64,000 nt of DNA from Rhabdophis nuchalis (GCA_039707465.1 CM077647.1:175518663-175582662); one strand, 5' to 3'; positions 30,315-40,201 are shown, counted from the first letter of the stretch. Notes: a model not told the origin generated them from the letters alone. Numbers and translations are program-made.

Positions 30315-32570
30315 GCATTCCTCGGCCTTTTGAATTTCTACGCTCCGTTTATTCCCCATAAGGCATCGCTAGCCGAGCCGCTGCATCGGTTGCTCGACCG
30401 ATCCGCGGCCTGGCACTGGGGCAGCCGCGAAGCACACGCGTTCGCGGCTGTCAAAGCCATGCTCACGTCAGATGCGGTACTAGTCCAGTACCATGACAGG
30501 CTTCCTCTGATGCTTGCGTGCGATGCCTCCCCTTTTGGCCTGGGGGCTGTCCTTAGCCACGTCTTTCCAGACGGCTCGGAAGCCCCCATTGCTTTTTACT
30601 CCCGGACAATGTCTCAAACGGAGAGAAACTACAGCCAAATCGACAAGGAGGCTTTGGCTGTAGTGTCCGGGATTAAGAAGTTCCACAATTACCTCTATGG
30701 GCGGACCTTTTCTGTTGTCACGGACCATAAGCCGCTCCTTGGGCTATTGGCCGGTGACCGTCCGACACCCCCCATCCTGTCGCCCAGGATGACCCGCTGG
30801 ACGGAATTCCTGGCAGCGTATGACTATACGCTGCTATACCGTCCTGGCAAGCAGATAGGGCATGCTGATGCCCTAAGCCGCTGCCCTCTCCCGGGGCCGG
30901 ATCCGGCCCCTGTGCCTGCTCTCTCTGTCCTGATGGTCGCGGAGTCAGACTTGCCCCTGTCCTCTTCCGCCGTTGCCGCTCACACCCGCGCAGACCCCGT
31001 CCTCGCCCAGGTCTGCCGATGGGTGCTGAGGGGCTGGCCTTCGGGCAGTGTGGCTGAAAACTTTCGGCCTTACAAGTCACGCCAGCTGGAGCTCTCGCTC
31101 CATTGCGGGTGCTTGTGTTGGGGAGATCGGGTCATCGTCCCTTCCCCTCTCCGGCACATGGTTCTTCAGTCGCTACATGCCAACCACCCAGGCATCGTCC
31201 GTATGAAGGCATTGGCCCGGAGCTATGTCTGGTGGCCCGGCATGGACGCTGAAGTGGCGGAATGGGTGGCCGCCTGCTCCTCCTGCCAATCGTCCCGGCC
31301 GGCCCCGCTGGTCTCCCCGCCGAGGGAGTGGGACGCCCCCAGGTGCCCATGCTCCAGGCTCCACTTGGATTTCGCGGGTCCCTTCCATGGCCAGAATTTC
31401 CTCGTGGTGGTGGATGCGTTCTCACGCTGGGTGGAGGTGATTCTCATGGCTTCCACCACAGCGGAGAGCACGGTGCGTGCCTTGCGCCGTCTGTTCGCGA
31501 CCCACGGGTTGCCGGACGTCGTTGTGTCCGACAACGGACCCCAATTTCAATCCTCCACCTTCTTGGACTTTCTGGCCACCCAAGGGATCCGCCACGCGCC
31601 GGTCGCCCCTTATCACCCGGCGTCTAATGGACGCGCGGAACGAGCCGTGCGCTCAGCCAAGGAAGCCTTGGCCCGTTTGGATAAAGGGGACTGGCAGGCA
31701 AGGGTGGCCGCGTACCTTTTGGGACAGCATGTCACACCTTGCCCAGCCACAGGGAAAAGCCCCGCGGAGCTCTTGATGGGCCGACGCTTGCGGACCACTC
31801 TGGACAGACTGCACCCCGATTACGACGGGTTGCAGAGGGGCAACCTGCAGATTCCCACTCCTCGTTTATTTGAAATTGGGGACCTGGTTTGGGCAAGGAA
31901 CTTTTCAGGGGAGCCACGATGGATTGCCGCAACCATTTTGGACGTAACCGGACCCTGTTCTTACAGAGTCGGCCTTCAGGATGGATCCGAGTGGCGGCGC
32001 CACCTGGATCAACTGAGGCGCCGCCTGCCCGAAACAGCAGTCACCACGCCAGGCCGTTCCTGCCCGTTGGCCCCCGTTGGGCCGTTGTTCTCTGCTCAAG
32101 CCGAGCAGTTGTTTGGAACCCCGGAGTCCCTAGCCGGTCCAGACCTCGTATCGGCGGGAACAGCACGGGGAGACCGCCAGGACCTCACAGCCCAATCTGA
32201 CTCTCAGCTGGGGGCCTCGCCCATCGGGGAACCACCCTACCAGAATAATACTCGCCAGCAAATGCCAACTACCTCAAGCCCGGTCGCCACGCCCCCTCAC
32301 CCGGACTTGCTAGGGTCGCCATTGCCGCCTACGGCGACTCCACCTCCGAGGGCAGGCCGCGATGACATAGGCGAAGGCTCCGTGTCCCACAGGGAGGAGC
32401 CTCCTCAAGAACTAAGGCGGTCAGGGCGGACCCGACACCGCCCCGCCTATCTGAACGACTACGCGTGCGCATGTACTGTGTTGGACAGAGAACCTAGACA
32501 CATGCGCACTGACTATGGGGGAAGGAGTGTTGAGTCCCCAAGCCTATGTCCCAGACAACTCGTCTGGTAA
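30315..32570 (+). CDS. pol: Gypsy-2 RNase H-integrase (C-terminal part of gag-pol)
   Basis: About 750 codons in the same frame after the TAG; the first Met is at 30330. RNase H shows LACDASPFGLGAVL, YSQIDKEALAVVSGIKKFHN and VVTDHKPLLGL. Integrase shows the HHCC zinc module (HANHPGIVRM..CSSC) and the D,D,E core (LHLDFAGP, VVSDNGPQF, HPASNGRAERAVRS). A proline-rich tail follows. The stop codon lies inside the 3' LTR, so the last ~14 codons are LTR-encoded. Expression would need readthrough of the upstream stop. Confidence 0.92.
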   Translation, partial: AFLGLLNFYAPFIPHKASLAEPLHRLLDRSAAWHWGSREAHAFAAVKAMLTSDAVLVQYHDRLPLMLACDASPFGLGAVLSHVFPDGSEAPIAFYSRTMSQTERNYSQIDKEALAVVSGIKKFHNYLYGRTFSVVTDHKPLLGLLAGDRPTPPILSPRMTRWTEFLAAYDYTLLYRPGKQIGHADALSRCPLPGPDPAPVPALSVLMVAESDLPLSSSAVAAHTRADPVLAQVCRWVLRGWPSGSVAENFRPYKSRQLELSLHCGCLCWGDRVIVPSPLRHMVLQSLHANHPGIVRMKALARSYVWWPGMDAEVAEWVAACSSCQSSRPAPLVSPPREWDAPRCPCSRLHLDFAGPFHGQNFLVVVDAFSRWVEVILMASTTAESTVRALRRLFATHGLPDVVVSDNGPQFQSSTFLDFLATQGIRHAPVAPYHPASNGRAERAVRSAKEALARLDKGDWQARVAAYLLGQHVTPCPATGKSPAELLMGRRLRTTLDRLHPDYDGLQRGNLQIPTPRLFEIGDLVWARNFSGEPRWIAATILDVTGPCSYRVGLQDGSEWRRHLDQLRRRLPETAVTTPGRSCPLAPVGPLFSAQAEQLFGTPESLAGPDLVSAGTARGDRQDLTAQSDSQLGASPIGEPPYQNNTRQQMPTTSSPVATPPHPDLLGSPLPPTATPPPRAGRDDIGEGSVSHREEPPQELRRSGRTRHRPAYLNDYACACTVLDREPRHMRTDYGGRSVESPSLCPRQLVW

Positions 32571-32826
32571 CCTATGAGTCACCGCATTCCGGAGCTGAGC
32601 CAGCAGCTGCAGTGATTAACAGAGACAAGCTGTCTGGAATCTGTCTGGAAAGGAGTTACAATGTTGCAATTGCATTGCTAGGAGTTTCCTGCCTGGTAAC
32701 TCTATATAAGAGGTTGCCAGAGAAGAAACCTTGCCAGTTGAATCTTGTGTGTGTTGTAAATAGTGTGAATAAACGTTCCTGTTGTTTTGACCATGCCTGA
32801 GTCGGAATCCTTTGTCTGATCTAACA
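32528..32826 (+). repeat. Gypsy-2 3' LTR
   Basis: 299 bp, TGTTGAGT..CTAACA. It differs from the 5' LTR by a one-base length change and a substitution around 32666-32675. AATAAA at 32768-32773. Confidence 0.92.
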
Positions 32827-32987
32827 GCTCCCTGCACCTCCTCGTGATCCGACAGTCAGCTGTTCTGCTGCAAATGAACTGTACTCAAAGTCTGGGCCTC
32901 CATGGGCCATCTGATGACTTTGTGGATGGAGCAGTATCCCAGCCCTGTAAGTAGATGTGCACCTGGGTTGGCGATTGGTGGGGATGG
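32827..32987. other. Right flank of Gypsy-2, no gene seen
   Basis: Unassigned sequence between the Gypsy-2 LTR and the V2R exon relic. Confidence 0.4.
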
Positions 32988-33071
32988 ATGCAATACACTG
33001 GGATCATCCAACTGCTTCACAATTTCAACTGGATGTGGATTGGTATATTTTCTGTTCATAATAACAATAAT
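32988..33071 (+). pseudogene. V2R exon 3 relic (28 codons)
   Basis: Reads MQYTGIIQLLHNFNWMWIGI and on to FSVHNNN, clearly homologous to QYIGIIQLLHHFRWTWIGIF of gene C exon 3 (around 43595-43670). It is more divergent from genes B and C than they are from each other. It is isolated, with no recognisable exon sequence on either side. It marks a lost, older V2R copy in the B-C spacer. Confidence 0.85.
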
Positions 33072-33140
33072 TGCCACTCTTCCCCTGCCTGAATGGCAAC
33101 CCCAGGCCTTTTGGCAGACTGGGGCTACCATGCAGCCCGC

Positions 33141-33241
33141 TAAGGTTTGTGTTGATAAATATTCCTTGGAAAGACTGTTTGCTAAGTCTTGCTGACTGTG
33201 AATGAAAGGAATTGGTTTTTAAGGAAGCCTGGGTTAGAACA
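33141..33241 (+). repeat. Truncated LTR-like repeat
   Basis: Corresponds to the last part of 11082-11630 (from 'taaggtttgtgttgataaat') with an internal deletion, and ends GGTTAGAACA. Marks where the two kinds of spacer become homologous again. Confidence 0.6.
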
Positions 33242-33624
33242 ATCTCATACATTTAACTGTATGTTACAATAGACTTTCATACTGGGGTATAACCTTTTGC
33301 TCTCTGTCCATAAATCTGTTTTCATTGCAACCTGTTTACAGATTTCAATAATATGGGGAAAATGATGAAATGAAATTAAATGTATTTTTCCTTCTGCTTC
33401 ATCCTTTATTCAAATGTGTACTGACCATAGACCATATACAGAGTAATTTGAATTGGTTTGGAATTAAAAGTCTGGCATTTTTTCAATAACAGCAAAGGTG
33501 AAATCCAGTGCAAATTATAGGGGGAAGTGCATATCCCTCACTGATAGTGGGAGGAACAATAAAGATGAAAATATCTGGGGGTGGGGAATTGTGAATGTTC
33601 CCCTATGTGGATATGATTGGTAAG
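33242..33624. other. Spacer homologous to 11631-11964
   Basis: Shared spacer sequence, with a short stretch (33575-33624) that the A-B spacer lost where it has a CR1 fragment. No gene. Confidence 0.45.
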
Positions 33625-33695
33625 TACCATATTTTTCAGAGTATAGGATGCACCAGAGTATAAGACGCACCAAGATTTTGAAGAGGTATTTTTTT

Positions 33696-33922
33696 ATTAT
33701 TATTATTAAATTTTTTGACATTACAACAAAATATACATATACAATATTTCACCCTGTGCTGTACATAAGAAAGGAAGATTTGGTTCTTCGGATATATCCT
33801 CACGATCTCCAAAATCCACGTTCTCTGGGTACAGGTATCGAAGCGTCCAAATTTCCAAGCGCATAGTCCACAAATGGTTTCCAAGTTTTCCAAAAAGTAT
33901 CTTTTTTATAAACACCATTTCT
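33696..33922 (-). mobile_element. L1-like LINE 3' end with 16-bp target duplication
   Basis: The minus strand reads FWKTWKPFVDYALG, L1 ORF2 C-terminal wording, and ends in (AAT)n. The 16-base 'gaagaggtattttttt' flanks it at 33680-33695 and 33923-33938. Confidence 0.75.
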
Positions 33923-34203
33923 GAAGAGGTATTTTTTTAAAAAAATATATATTTTGCACTCTGCAGGCCTCTCAAACCCTCTACACGCCTTGTTTCTTGT
34001 GAAAATCGGTCATACAGAGAGTTTGAGAGGCCTGCAAAGTGCTCCTGGGAGCTGGGGGTGAAGCCAAAATGAGCAAAAATTGGCCCATTTTTCACAAAAA
34101 CAGGCCCGTAGATTTTTGTTTTGTTTTTTGCCAAAAACAGTGCATGCCTGGGGAGTGGGGGGCAAAAATGAGCAACAATGAGCCCATTTCCACTCTTTTT
34201 TGG

Positions 34204-34304
34204 TTTATGATTTATGGTTGGTTGGTTTATTAAATTTATATACTGCACCCTTTCCCAAAAGGGACTCGGGGCGGTGCGCAGGCAATTTAAAAACATGTAT
34301 ATAT
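34204..34304 (-). repeat. L2 LINE 3' terminal fragment
   Basis: 'ggtttattaaatttatatac' followed by 'gggactcggggcggtg' is the reverse complement of the L2 3' UTR. The corresponding place in the A-B spacer (around 12600) is uninterrupted. Confidence 0.7.
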
Positions 34305-34515
34305 TTGCCCTCTCCAACCCCCAGGAGCACTTTGCACATCCATTTTTGTGAAGGGACAGAGTTTTGGGGGTCCAAAAATGCTGTATTCAGTGTATAAAAC
34401 ACACTCCCTCTTTTTTGGTGGGAAAAGGTGCATCTCATACTTTGAAAAAGTATATAGTATATAGGTAGGAAGGTAGGAATGGAGAGAGAGAAAGAAAAAG
34501 AGATGGACAGATAGA

Positions 34516-35046
34516 GAGGCTGAGTATCTATGGACCTTTCTCCCCACAGTTAAGTGAATCACTACAGTTGTTAAATTAGTAACTCTGAATGTTAAGTGAG
34601 ACTGGCTTGCCCATTTGCTTGACAGAAGGTCGCAAAAGGGGATCAGGTGATGCCAGGACACTGCAACCATTGTAAATACAAGTCAGTTGCCAAATGTCTT
34701 CATTTAATCACGTGACTATGAGGATGGTGCAATGGTCATAAGTATGAAAAATGGCCATCAGTTACCTTTTTCAGTGCTGGTGTAGCTCTTTGCTGCCCAC
34801 CACAAGTTCACACTCCCTGCATTTCTAAAACAGTAAAACAGAGCTCTGTCTTCTACTATTAAGCGGATGATCTGAAGAGAGATGCTGCAAATAAATCTTA
34901 GGCTACAATTCCTCTTTTCTCCTTTAAATGCTCTATCATCGTGATGGCGAACCTATGGCATGCGTAGAGCAGGTGGCATGCGGAGGCCTCTCTACCTGCA
35001 CCCGAGCCCCAACTCCACCAAGAATTATGGCCAGCTTATTTTTGGG
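34516..35046. repeat. MITE-like repeats homologous to 13611-14135
   Basis: Same sequence as the A-B spacer without the L2 insertion. No gene. Confidence 0.35.
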
Positions 35047-35349
35047 TAGTGATGGCGAACCTTTTTTGGCCAAAAGTGGGGGGAGCATGGGGGAGTCATG
35101 TGTGGGCGTGCAACACCCATAATGCTATGTGTGCAACCCCCGGCTTTTGGGGTGCTTTTTTCACCCTCCCCAGACTCCAGAGGTTTCTAGGAGCCTGGGG
35201 AGGGTGAAAACTCCAGAGGGCAAACAATGGCACCAAAAGAAGGCCCAAATCAGCTGGCCAGCACACACAAGCGTGCTGGAGCTGACAGGGCAACACCTCG
35301 CGTGCCCTAACAAATGGTTCCGCGTGCCACCTGTGGTTTGCCATCACTG
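35047..35349. mobile_element. hAT-type MITE with 8-bp target duplication
   Basis: Inverted ends: TAGTGATGGCGAACC at the left, GGTTTGCCATCACTG at the right. Flanked by 8-bp TTTTTGGG (35039-35046) and TTTTAGGG (35350-35357), the duplication length of hAT transposons. The A-B spacer shows the empty site near 14128 (cttattttagggtc). Confidence 0.75.
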
Positions 35350-35520
35350 TTTTAGGGTGTCTACAAAACACTATACAAGCAATCGATATACATCCAACAG
35401 GAACAGGAAGTACCTCACAGGAACAGATGGAGGTAAATCCTAGAGAGGCGGGAAATGCATCACTGAACAATGGAGATGAATGCTAGAGAGGAATAAAACT
35501 GCCGACATAATTCCTATAAT

Positions 35521-37740
35521 TTAATAATAATAATTTATTATATTTATAAACTGCCCCCTCTCCTCAAAGGGACTCGGGGCGGTGTACAGGAAAATTAAAA
35601 ACCATCTAAAAACATACAATACACAAATTAAAAACGAATTAAACCACCCTGTACAAAATTTAAAAACCATTAAAATTACCACCCATTAAAACCCAATAAA
35701 CAATTTGAGAAAACAGACTGGGGCGAGAAGCATAGATTAGACCAAGCCGGCCTGATGAAACAAATAGGTTTTTACTTTTTGGCAGAAGACGCGGAGGTCC
35801 GTAGTCGTTCTAATATCCGGGGGTAGGTCGTTCCAGAGGGTCGGGCCCATCACAGAGAAGGCCCTTCCCCTGGGCGCCGCCCGCTGGCACTGCCTGGTGG
35901 ACGGCACCCGGAGAAGTCCCTCTCTGTGTGAGCGAATTGGCCAAAGGGATGTATGGGGCAGGATACGATTCCGCAAATAACTAGGTCCTGTGCCATGGAG
36001 CACTTTAAAGATGATAATCAACACCTTGAAACGCACCCGAAAGACCACAGGCAGCCAGTGCAGCTTGCACAGGAGTAGTGTTACATGGGAGTATCTAGTG
36101 ACTCCCATAACTACCCGCGAGGCCGCGTTCTGGACCAACTGTAGTCTCTGGGTGCATCTCAAGGGGAACCCCATGTAGAGAGCATTACAGTAGTCCAGAC
36201 GAGACGTCACAAGTGCATGAGTGACCGTGCGAAGGGCATCACGGTCCAATAGGGGACGCAACTGGCGCACCAGGCGAACCTGGTAAAATGCCCCCCTGGC
36301 CACAGCTGTCACATAGTCTTCTATAGACAGCCGGGAATCCAGGAGGATGCCTAAGTTGCATGCCCAATCCACGGGGGCAAGATGTTCGCCCCCTATGGCC
36401 AGTGATGGCGTCAACTGGTTGAACCGGGGCGCCGGTAGCCACAGCCACTCAGTCTTGGATGGGTTGAGCTTGAGTCTGTTCCTTCCCATCCAGATCCGCA
36501 CGGATTCCAGACACCGGGCCATCACTTTGACGGCGTCGTTGGGGTGGTTTGGGGTAGAGATGTACAGCTGGGTGTCATCCGCGTACAGATGGTAATCTAC
36601 CCCAAACCCACGTATGATCTCGCCCAGCGGCTTCATATATGTATTGGACAAGAGAGGCGAGAGGACCGACCCCTGAGGCACCCCACAAGTGAGAGGCCTC
36701 GAGGTCGACCTCTGCCCCCCTTCCAATACAAATTGCGACCGACCGGAGAGGTAGGAGGAGAACCACCGTAAAACGGTGCCCCTCACCCCCAACCCCTCCA
36801 GTCGGTGCAATAGGATACCATGGTCGATGGTATCAAAAGCCGCTGAGACGTCTAATAGGACCAGGATGGAGGAACAACCCCCATCTCTGGCCCTCAAGAG
36901 ATCATCCACCAACGTGACCAATGTCAGTGCTGTAACCGAGCCGGAAGCCGGACTGGCGCGGGTCCAGATAATCAATTTCCTCCAGATGACATGGAAATTG
37001 TTGTGCCACCACACTCTCTACACCTTTCACCAGAAAGTGAAGGTTGGATACCGAACGGTAATTTACTAACAATGCTGGGTCCAGGGAAGGCTTCTTGAGG
37101 AGAGGCCTGACCACCGCCTCTTTCAAGATGGTAGGCAAGAACCCCTCACTCAAAAAAGCCCTCACTATTTCCTGGAGCCAGCCTCGTGAAACCTCCCAGG
37201 ATGCCAGTACAAGCCAGGAGGGACATGGGTCCAATAAACATGTGGTGGCCCTCAGTCTCCTACGCAACCTGTCCATATCATCGGAAGTAACAGATTCAAA
37301 CTCCTCCCAGAATGGTGCCTCAAGACCTGCTTCCGACGCCTCCTCCAGACTACTGTCGGTGGAGACCAACTCGCTCCGAATCTGAGCGATTTTGTCCTGC
37401 AGATACTCTCCAAATTCCTCTGCTCTGCCCTGTAAAGGGGCTTCCCGCGGCCTCTGGTGAAGGAGGGAGCGGGTCACCCCAAACAGGGCGGCAGGGCAGT
37501 TATCTGCGGACGCGATAAGAGTGGCACAATATCGACATTTGGCCAGTCTTATCGCCACAAGGTAAGTCCTCAAATGGGATCTTACCTGTGTTCGGTCAGA
37601 TTCAGAGCGTGTGGATCTCCATATCCTCTCTAGGCATCTCTTGTGGTGCTTCATCACCCTCAGCTCCTCGGAGAACCAGGGAGCCAGGGTGGTTCGCTGC
37701 CGCAAGAGAGGCCACAAAGGCGCAACCCGGTCCAACGCAA
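35521..37740 (-). mobile_element. L2 LINE, 2.2-kb insertion with RT
   Basis: CTATAAT is duplicated at 35514-35520 and 37741-37747. The minus strand carries the RT in two overlapping frames: ~37740-36902 (linker and RT start, LLKKPSLDPALLVNYRSVSN) and 37014-35737 (SAAFDTIDHGILLHRL, VPQGSVLSPLL, YHLYADDTQLYIST, then the C-terminus). A frameshift lies near 36950. The site in the A-B spacer (~14303) is empty. Confidence 0.92.
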
Positions 37741-37747
37741 CTATAAT

Positions 37748-38040
37748 AGTGAAGCATGCACAGTGGGGAGTGCGGCAGGGGTGCAGGAGGTGGTGCATCC
37801 TAGTTTGTGAGGTTTTTCAATATTATTCTGTTCAGCAATGAAAGTAAAATGAAATGTGATGATGTAAATGAGAAAGGGATGGGAGAGGAGGAAAGAGGAG
37901 GGTGAAAAAGAGGAGGAGGAGGACGAGAAGAAGAAGGAGGAGGAAGAAGAAGCCAGAAGGAGGAGAAGGAGGAGACCATAGTAAGACCTAAAGTTTCCTG
38001 TCCATTTCTAAATAGAATAAAACAACTTAATGCTTTCTCA
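37748..38040. repeat. GA-rich tract and spacer
   Basis: Homologous to 14310-14660, with a (GAG/GAA)n tract at 37880-37975. No gene. Confidence 0.5.
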
Positions 38041-38895
38041 TCTATATAAATATAAAGTTATCTATGAGTTTCTTCAAAATTGCTAATCTCAGAAACTGCT
38101 GCACCAATTGCCACCAAATTTTCACACAACGTTCTTTACAAGTGCAGCACCACTCACCCCCCACATCCTTCTGCCCCTCCCACCTCACCACTCGCAACGC
38201 CGGCACCGACATGCCCTCTGGCTCCTTCCGCTCCTCCCACCTCGCCACTTGCAACGCTGGCAATGCCACGCCTTCCAGCTCCTTCCGCCCCTCCCAGCTC
38301 GCCGCTGGCAATGCCAGCATGCCCTCTGGCACCTTCCACCCCTCCCACCTTGCCACTCGCAACACCAGTGCTGCCACGCCCTCTGGCTCCTTTCGCCCCT
38401 CCCACCTCAGTGTTTGCAATGCTGATGCCCTCCCTCCACCAACTCCCCCCCCCAACAAGGCCGCTGCTGAGTCAGTGACCTCTCCTTTGTCTCTGCCGCT
38501 GCTGTCACCCCTATGTCAACACCACACACCCCAAGGCCACTGCCAAGTCAGCAGACTCTTTCTCTGCTGCTGCCACCGCCCTATCGCAAACTCCCCCCCA
38601 AGGCCTCTCTCTCCCCTCTCTCTAGGTCGGTAGGTAGGTAGGTAGGTAGTTAGGTAGGTAGAAGGATAGAGAGAGAGAGGGAGAAATACAGTAGGTAGGT
38701 AGATAGGTAGAGGGATAGAGAGAAAGGAAGAAATATAGTAGTAGGTAGGTAGGTGGGTAGGTAGGTAGGTAGAAGGAGAAAGTAACAAATACAGTAGGTA
38801 GGTAGGTTGGGGGTTATACGGTGGTTGTGTGTACACAAGTTGGTTGGTTATTTAACCAGACTGGGCCACAGCAACGAGTGGCCAAGTACAGCTAG
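38041..38895 (+). mobile_element. Helitron-like element, long copy with GC-rich interior
   Basis: TCTATATAAA after A; GTACAGCTAG before T; terminal hairpin GGCCAC..GTGGCC. Orthologous in position to 14661-15043 but 855 bp long, with a 57-bp minisatellite and (GTAG)n tracts inside. No Rep/helicase found. Confidence 0.62.
38157..38435 (+). repeat. 57-bp minisatellite inside the Helitron-like element
   Basis: About 4.5 degenerate copies of a 57-bp C-rich unit ('cctcccacctcaccactcgc' start). 57 is a multiple of three, so a + frame stays open (38064-38633) as 19-residue repeats of the FRPSHLATRNA type. This is probably a by-product, not a gene. Confidence 0.75.
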
Positions 38896-39029
38896 TATCT
38901 AATATAATCAAAAGATTCACCCAACTGATACACTATGGAAGAAAAAACTATCAATTTTTGTTTGTTTGCTACCAATCTCATGGTTCATGTGATTCCAAGG
39001 GTTTACATCATCTGATATATTTTCCCTTC

Positions 39030-39310
39030 TAAGGGGGTCTGCAAGGAAGAAGGGACAACACAATTACCAAAGCACCTGAAGGTTGGAAAATAAGCAATGA
39101 ATAGAAACCAATCAAGCAGAGAAACAACCTAGAACTAAGGAGAAAATTTCTAACAGTGAGAAGACTCAATCAGTGGAACAAATTGCATTTGGAAGTTGTT
39201 TGTGCCTCACCACTGGAAGCTTTTAAGAGACTGGACAGCCATTGATCAGAAATAATATAGGCCTCCTGTATGAGAAGGGGTGGACGAGATGTCTTCCAAC
39301 ATGATTACTG
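39030..39310 (+). repeat. CR1 LINE 3' relic, uninterrupted
   Basis: The pre-insertion form of the relic that is split by L2 at 16503 and 60639; AACCTAG is single here (39126-39132). Confidence 0.75.
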
Positions 39311-39893
39311 TTACCTCTTAAAATAAGCCAATCACATAATATAATATCTATGCCCCTTAATGTTATGCAAAGGAAGGTGGACAGCACTTGTCATTCATTG
39401 TAAAAAATAAAATAAGTTTCAAAAATCAAATGCACTGTTTATTGCAAATTCCCCTCTGTACATTTTTTTAGCAGGTGTGCACTTGGGGAAAAAAAAGAGT
39501 CAGCCACTTATTCTTTCACAAAAATAATGATCTCCAGCAGTGTTCACCATATTTATTAATAGACAAAACAACAAAGATTGCACAGGTGGCTGTTTCAATT
39601 CAACAACAATCAACATATCTGTATGGTTATAAGAAGTCCAGGGAGATTGGCACAAGGGTGATAATGGCTGTGTCACAACCATTGCTATGTACATTTGTTC
39701 TCCATCGCTTCAAACCCTGATGATATTCAAGGCACCAATTTGGACTCTCATGGATTTTCAATAGACAGTGGTGGATTTTTTTGATTAGGTGCTCTCTCAG
39801 ATAGAAACTTTAGATTCTTCACAGGATTCACCATTGGAATAATAGAAAATTCCTTCTGATTTAGGAGAGGATGGAAGAGAGACAATTCTAAGA
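39311..39893 (+). promoter_or_regulatory. 5' flank of V2R gene C (putative promoter and 5' UTR)
   Basis: Close match to 17111-17694 and 61251-61832. No core promoter element called. No other gene. Confidence 0.35.
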
Positions 39894-40096
39894 ATGAAGA
39901 TATTGTTCCTCTTGATGCTTCTGGTGAAGAAAATAATAACTCTGCCCTGCCCTGCGAGTGATGTTTTCCTTGTTCCTCATGAGTGGTACCAGCCTGGTGA
40001 CCTCGTCATTGGCGGGATGGCGTCCCACATCATTTACAATTTCTATGAAATGAAGTTTAAGGAAAATCCTGCTATAACACCTTATGACTTACCAAA
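39894..40096 (+). CDS. V2R gene C, exon 1
   Basis: ATG at 39894 begins MKILFLLMLLVKKIITLPC (signal-peptide-like; two Lys inside the hydrophobic stretch are unusual). The mature N-terminus PHEWYQPGDLVIGGMASHI follows. 67 codons plus two bases, donor GTAAGT at 40097. It differs from genes B and D by one residue (Thr for Lys near the end). Residues 1-67 of the predicted 870. Confidence 0.93.
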
Positions 40097-40201
40097 GTAA
40101 GTGTGTGTGTTTCTTTTTTCAAATCTTAATAAGTTCCCCCCAAATTGCTAATATGAGTAAAAGGTTTTCAACATAAATGTAGGTATTATGTGTAACCTAT
40201 A

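Larger units (their letters stand above)
27832..32826 (+). mobile_element. Gypsy-2: nearly intact Ty3/Gypsy retrotransposon
   Basis: A 5.0-kb element with two near-identical LTRs (298 and 299 bp, TG..CA). A single gag-pol frame runs from ATG 28224 to TAA 32568-32570, broken only by a TAG at 30312-30314. It encodes gag with zinc knuckles, protease, RT, RNase H and integrase. No chromodomain is seen. A purine-rich tract (32514-32527) abuts the 3' LTR. The base composition is far more GC-rich than its surroundings. It occurs only in the B-C spacer. LTR differences are few (around 28 bp after the 'gttgcaa' block), so insertion is recent. Confidence 0.95.
33625..34452. mobile_element. TIR element (MITE-like) carrying an L1 and an L2 fragment
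   Basis: The ends form imperfect inverted repeats: 'tttttcagagtataggatgc' at the left and the reverse complement of 'gcatctcatactttgaaaaa' at the right. Interior repeats of 'aaaatgagc' and 'cccattt' type. It has no transposase. Interrupted by insertions at 33696-33922 and ~34204-34304. Confidence 0.55.

Noticed and set aside
38157..38435. CRISPR-like array
   Set aside because: The repeats are contiguous 57-bp minisatellite units without unique spacers, in vertebrate DNA.
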